The notes beneath the pieces are model-generated. The model had not been told where the DNA came from. It was given only the letters and a program-made list of their open reading frames with translations, and ran no database searches. Position numbers and translations under genes: made by a program. Below are positions 16,903 to 19,919 of a DNA stretch of 19,919 bases, in pieces; position 1 is the first letter of the stretch, and every line of letters begins with the position of its first letter. The DNA is from an uncultured Bacteroidota bacterium (GTDB lineage: Bacteria; Bacteroidota; Bacteroidia; Chitinophagales; Chitinophagaceae), in NCBI GenBank assembly GCA_946479615.1, contig CAMLGR010000086.1:1-19919 (forward strand), given 5' to 3'.

Positions 16903-17037
16903 GAGTTAGGAATTATGAATGGAGAATTAAGAATTATGAGTTATGAATTATGAATAAAGGAGTATAGCAGGTAATTGTAATTCTACTATCGGCCATCCAT
17001 TCATAATTCTTAATTCTCCATTCATAACCCCCAACTC
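16903..17037. repeat. long imperfect inverted repeat between the HAD gene and araA
   Basis: A perfect 27-bp pair of arms lies at 16913-16939 and 17001-17027 (the left arm begins TTATGAATGGAGAATTAAGA). A further outer match, GAGTT (16903-16907) with AACTC (17033-17037), is separated by mismatches. The left side is built of heptamer-like units (ATTATGA, GTTATGA, GAATTA). It fills the gap between two convergent genes. Neither side ends in a T-run, so it is not a standard intrinsic terminator, though a transcript from either side could fold into a hairpin. It resembles dispersed intergenic repeats known in some bacterial genomes. Confidence 0.85.
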
Positions 17038-17049
17038 CTGCTCCTCTCT

Positions 17050-18546
17050 TTAACGATAGTACACTTCGTTCCATCTCAATTCATTCCTCAATTGCGGTAT
17101 CGTGGTATCTTTCCCGATTAAGACGTATTCAATACCTGCCATGTCAGCAAAATCCTGTAAATGTTCTGCTGTCAGATTTTGGCTATAGCAGGTATGGTGC
17201 GCGCCACCAGCATAGATCCAGGCCGCACAACCGGTATTCATATCAGGCAATGGTTTCCATAATACACGTGCTACCGGCAATTTCGGCAATTCATTTTTAG
17301 GTTTTACTGCTTCTACTTCATTTACCAATAAACGGAAACGGTTACCCATGTCGATCACTGATGCATTAAGTGCGGCGCCTGCACCACTGTTGAATACAAG
17401 ACGCACGGGATCAGCCTTGCCGCCAATACCCAACGGATGTATTTCGCAGGAAGGTTTACCATCTGCAATGCTAGGACAGATCTCCAGCATATGTGCGCCT
17501 AATACCATTTTATTTTTTGGATCGAAATGATACGTGTAATCTTCCATAAAAGAATTTCCTCCTGCTAACCCCGATGCCATTACTTTCATCGCTCTTACCA
17601 GGGCAGAGGTTTTCCAATCGCCTTCTCCTCCAAATCCATAGCCTTCGGCCATCAGGCGTTGCGAAGGAATACCGGGCAATTGCACCAAACCATGCAGGTC
17701 TTCGAATGTATCAGTAAAGCCTTTGTAATTACCGGCTTTTAAAAATTTACTCAAACCCAGTTCGATCTTAGCTGCATCACGAAGCGATTGGTATTGCGGC
17801 CCGTTCTTTTTCATGGAAGGCGCCACTTTATACGCTGTGTTGTATTGTTCAACCAGGTCGTCGATTTCTTTTTCACGCACTTTATTAATTACAGCGACCA
17901 GGTCGCCCACACCATGTGTATTCACAGAGAACCCGAATTTCAGTTCTGCTTCTACTTTGTCTCCATCTGTCACTGCTACATAACGCATATTATCACCAAA
18001 GCGTACAAAACGGGCGCCCTGCCAGTCATTCCAGCCGGCTGCAGCGCGGCACCATGTATTGATCTGATCGCGAACCGCATTATCTTCCCAATGTCCTACC
18101 ACCACTTTACGGTTGAGCCGCATACGGGTCATGATAAAACCAAACTCCCTGTCACCGTGTGCAGACTGGTTGAGGTTCATGAAATCCATATCGATATTGT
18201 TCCAGGGAATATCGCGGTTAAACTGTGTATGTAAATGCAATAATGGTTTTTGTAAGATCTTTAATCCATTGATCCACATTTTAGCAGGGGAAAATGTATG
18301 CATCCAGGCGATGATACCGATACAGTTTCTCCTGGTATTGGCTTCCTGGCAAATGTTATAGATCTCTTCGGGAGATTTAACTGTTGGTTTAAAAACCACT
18401 TTCACCGGAATTTGTTTGGCGCTGTCAAGTCCTTTGGCAATAACCTGTGAATGCGTGGCTACCTGTCTCAATGTTTCATCACCATACAAATGCTGGCTAC
18501 CGGTAACAAACCAGACTTCCAGTGATTTTAAATTCGGAATGCTCAT
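17050..18546 (-). CDS. araA: L-arabinose isomerase
   Basis: Converts L-arabinose to L-ribulose, first step of cytoplasmic arabinose use. The 498 residues match the usual 500. The N-terminal [12 protein letters not shown] is the family signature. Mn-binding and catalytic residues by position relative to the E. coli enzyme are E308 ([10 protein letters not shown]), E335 ([12 protein letters not shown]), H352 (LGAHMLE) and H450-H451 ([11 protein letters not shown]). I chose ATG 18546 ([13 protein letters not shown]); an in-frame TTG at 18594 would add 16 unrelated residues and fall inside the upstream repeat. It lies 83 bp after araD, a gap filled by an inverted repeat, unlike the 6-bp araB-araD gap. 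No frameshift or missing motif. Confidence 0.97.
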   Translation of the reverse strand: MSIPNLKSLEVWFVTGSQHLYGDETLRQVATHSQVIAKGLDSAKQIPVKVVFKPTVKSPEEIYNICQEANTRRNCIGIIAWMHTFSPAKMWINGLKILQKPLLHLHTQFNRDIPWNNIDMDFMNLNQSAHGDREFGFIMTRMRLNRKVVVGHWEDNAVRDQINTWCRAAAGWNDWQGARFVRFGDNMRYVAVTDGDKVEAELKFGFSVNTHGVGDLVAVINKVREKEIDDLVEQYNTAYKVAPSMKKNGPQYQSLRDAAKIELGLSKFLKAGNYKGFTDTFEDLHGLVQLPGIPSQRLMAEGYGFGGEGDWKTSALVRAMKVMASGLAGGNSFMEDYTYHFDPKNKMVLGAHMLEICPSIADGKPSCEIHPLGIGGKADPVRLVFNSGAGAALNASVIDMGNRFRLLVNEVEAVKPKNELPKLPVARVLWKPLPDMNTGCAAWIYAGGAHHTCYSQNLTAEHLQDFADMAGIEYVLIGKDTTIPQLRNELRWNEVYYR

Positions 18547-18579
18547 GATTTTATTTAGTTGAAGTTTTTTTAAGAGTGA

Positions 18580-18640
18580 ATGGTCAATAGTCAATGGTGA
18601 ATAGTTTCATGAAATTGTAAAGTCATTCACTATTGACCAT
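18580..18640. repeat. 61-bp imperfect palindrome between araD and araA
   Basis: Arms of 17 bp (18580-18596 and 18624-18640) pair with one mismatch; the outer 12 bp (ATGGTCAATAGT) are perfect. The centre holds a second perfect palindrome, TTTCATGAAA (18605-18614), sharing the same symmetry axis near 18610. The right arm overlaps the last two codons and the stop of araD. No T-run follows, so it is not an ordinary terminator; in the transcript it could form a stable hairpin between araD and araA. Confidence 0.85.
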
Positions 18641-19328
18641 AATAGCTATCTGGTCCGTGTTTTCTTTCGAAATGTTTTTTGATCAATGCCTGTTTGAGAC
18701 GGGCAGCATCGGCGTTAATTGTTTCGGTAAGAAAAGCCATTTTAGCAATTTCTTCAAGTACGCCTGCATTGTATACTGCTTTATGCGTGGTCTTTCCCCA
18801 GGTAAAAGGAGCATGACTGCCTACCAGCACCATCTCTACTTCTTCGTAGGATAATTTTTTTGATGCAAAATGATTCATGATCTGGAAACCAGTCTGGTAT
18901 TCATAGTTGCCTTTAATCATTTCATCATCCATCGGTGGTGCGCAGGGAATATCTACTGTATTGTGATCGGCATGTGTAGTCCCATAGATAGGAATATCAC
19001 GTAAAGACTGGGCCCAGGCAGTTGCATAAGTGGAATGGGTATGGACAATACCGTTTATTTTTTCCCAATGTTTGTACAATACGGCATGTGTGAGCGTATC
19101 GGAAGAAGGACGCAATTTTCCCTTTACTGTTTGTCCTTCAAAATCCACGATCACCATTTTCTCAGGCGATAACTCGGCATAGGGAACACCACTCGGTTTG
19201 ATAGCAAATACAGCAAGATCCCTGTCGGCGGTACTGACATTTCCAAATGTAAAGATCACCAGCCCGAGCTTATCGAGCTGCATGTTGGCTTCGTAGGCTT
19301 CTTCCTGTATATGTTTATACTTGCTCAT
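18630..19328 (-). CDS. araD: L-ribulose-5-phosphate 4-epimerase
   Basis: Converts L-ribulose-5-phosphate to D-xylulose-5-phosphate, which enters the pentose phosphate pathway. The 232 residues fit the class II aldolase/epimerase family. Visible features: FGNVST near 29-33, IKPSGVPY at 43-50 for substrate binding, D77 in SSDT, Zn ligands H96 and H98 in HTHS and H172 in GSHAPF, D121 in THADHN, and the tyrosine pair at 229-230 in the C-terminal YYGQ. All catalytic residues known for E. coli AraD have counterparts (offset by one). It begins 6 bp after the araB stop. Its stop codon and last codons lie within the right arm of the following inverted repeat. Confidence 0.97.
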   Translation of the reverse strand: MSKYKHIQEEAYEANMQLDKLGLVIFTFGNVSTADRDLAVFAIKPSGVPYAELSPEKMVIVDFEGQTVKGKLRPSSDTLTHAVLYKHWEKINGIVHTHSTYATAWAQSLRDIPIYGTTHADHNTVDIPCAPPMDDEMIKGNYEYQTGFQIMNHFASKKLSYEEVEMVLVGSHAPFTWGKTTHKAVYNAGVLEEIAKMAFLTETINADAARLKQALIKKHFERKHGPDSYYGQ

Positions 19329-19334
19329 GAATAA

Positions 19335-19919
19335 TTAATTGGCAGGTGCAGATAATTGGGATACCAGAAATGCGCCTGTGGATTTATATTGTGCGTATCG
19401 TTTATTATAAATTTCAGTCTTGTTTTTATTGGGGAGATAAGTGGTGTCAAATCCCTGTCCCATAGCTGCCATTGCATCTTCCACTTTTGCATACAATCCT
19501 GAAGCGGTTGCAGCAAACATCGCAGCACCCAATGCACAGGTTTGTTCGGAACTATGAATACGGATAGGCATATCCATTACATCCGCCATCATCTGCATAA
19601 TAAAGGATGATTTTTTAGCCACACCACCTAACCCGATCAATCCTTTTACCGGTATATTCTCTTCCTTGAATCTTTCTACAATGGCCCGTGCACCAAAACA
19701 AGTCGATTCCACCACCGCAAAAAATAATTTAGGCGCATCGGTAGCAAGGTTCAATCCCGCAAGTGATCCTTTTAATAACTGGTTGGCATCTGGTGTGCGA
19801 CGGCCATTGAACCAATCGATCGCGTGTTCCGATTGATCGGCAGGATCGAGTTTTTCGGCTTCGACCGTCAGCGCCGGAATGATTTTATTGATGATGTCTT
19901 CAATCGTTTTTTTATCTGT
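19335..19919 (-). CDS. araB: ribulokinase, C-terminal part (5' end beyond window)
   Basis: The last 194 residues of a FGGY-family kinase that phosphorylates L-ribulose with ATP. The frame is open to the right edge, so the start lies outside. Family sequence is clear: DWFNGRRTPDANQLLKG, LNLATDAPKLFFAV, STCFGARAIVERF, the ATP-site loop GLGGVAKKSSFIMQMMADV, and HSSEQTCALGAAMFAA. These correspond closely to the C-terminal domain of E. coli AraB as I recall it, which favours ribulokinase over xylulokinase. The araD gene follows after 6 bp and then araA, giving the order araB-araD-araA in one operon. A TTG at 19754 is internal to the conserved domain and is not the start. Confidence 0.96.
   Translation of the reverse strand, partial: TDKKTIEDIINKIIPALTVEAEKLDPADQSEHAIDWFNGRRTPDANQLLKGSLAGLNLATDAPKLFFAVVESTCFGARAIVERFKEENIPVKGLIGLGGVAKKSSFIMQMMADVMDMPIRIHSSEQTCALGAAMFAATASGLYAKVEDAMAAMGQGFDTTYLPNKNKTEIYNKRYAQYKSTGAFLVSQLSAPAN

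Noticed and set aside
16903..17037. Possible CRISPR array
   Set aside because: The repeats are short, overlapping and form one inverted pair; there are no equal spacers and no cas genes.
17788..18234. 148-codon open frame on the plus strand
   Set aside because: Wholly antisense to conserved araA sequence, with an odd His/Cys/Phe-rich composition.

Overview
The window looks like a chromosomal stretch of a Bacteroidota bacterium, most likely family Chitinophagaceae. This is inferred from the family make-up: a SUF cluster with a MIP18-type gene and an Rrf2 regulator, a C-terminal type IX secretion (T9SS) sorting domain, single-RRM and single-fasciclin proteins, and Chitinophagaceae-like small orphan genes. 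Most starts lack a clear Shine-Dalgarno sequence, and base composition is moderate (roughly 40-45% GC by eye). I saw no tRNA, rRNA, CRISPR array, transposase or integrase.

Layout. (1) 2-3227, + strand: the 3' part of an iron-sulfur assembly operon: sufD (5' end off the left edge), sufS, sufE, a SufT/MIP18-like gene and an Rrf2 regulator with three cysteines. Genes overlap or lie within about 20 bp, so one transcript is likely. (2) 3324-6358: small orphan genes of about 80-135 codons, mostly unrecognised, with an RRM RNA-binding protein (followed by a clear intrinsic terminator) and a fasciclin-domain protein among them. (3) 6382-7455, - strand: a stand-alone ketoacyl-ACP synthase III-like enzyme with a 16-bp palindrome just before its start. 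(4) 7635-13089, - strand: a three-gene run of exported proteins. Two are paralogues with phage-tail-fibre-like GN(V/I)GIGT modules; the last carries a T9SS sorting domain. (5) 13371-15899, - strand: a Tat-exported phosphocholine-specific phospholipase C. (6) 16228-16887, + strand: a HAD-superfamily phosphatase/phosphomutase with an altered first motif. (7) 17050-19919, - strand: the arabinose operon araB (5' end off the right edge)-araD-araA.

The SUF genes work together: SufS removes sulfur from cysteine, SufE carries it to the SufBCD scaffold, the MIP18-like protein acts in cluster maturation, and the Rrf2 protein probably senses cluster status. The ara genes convert L-arabinose via L-ribulose and L-ribulose-5-phosphate to D-xylulose-5-phosphate. 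The most unusual features are the tail-fibre-like export operon, whose T9SS member lacks a conventional start codon before its apparent signal peptide, and two long imperfect inverted repeats built from AT-rich heptamer-like units, one on each side of araA.
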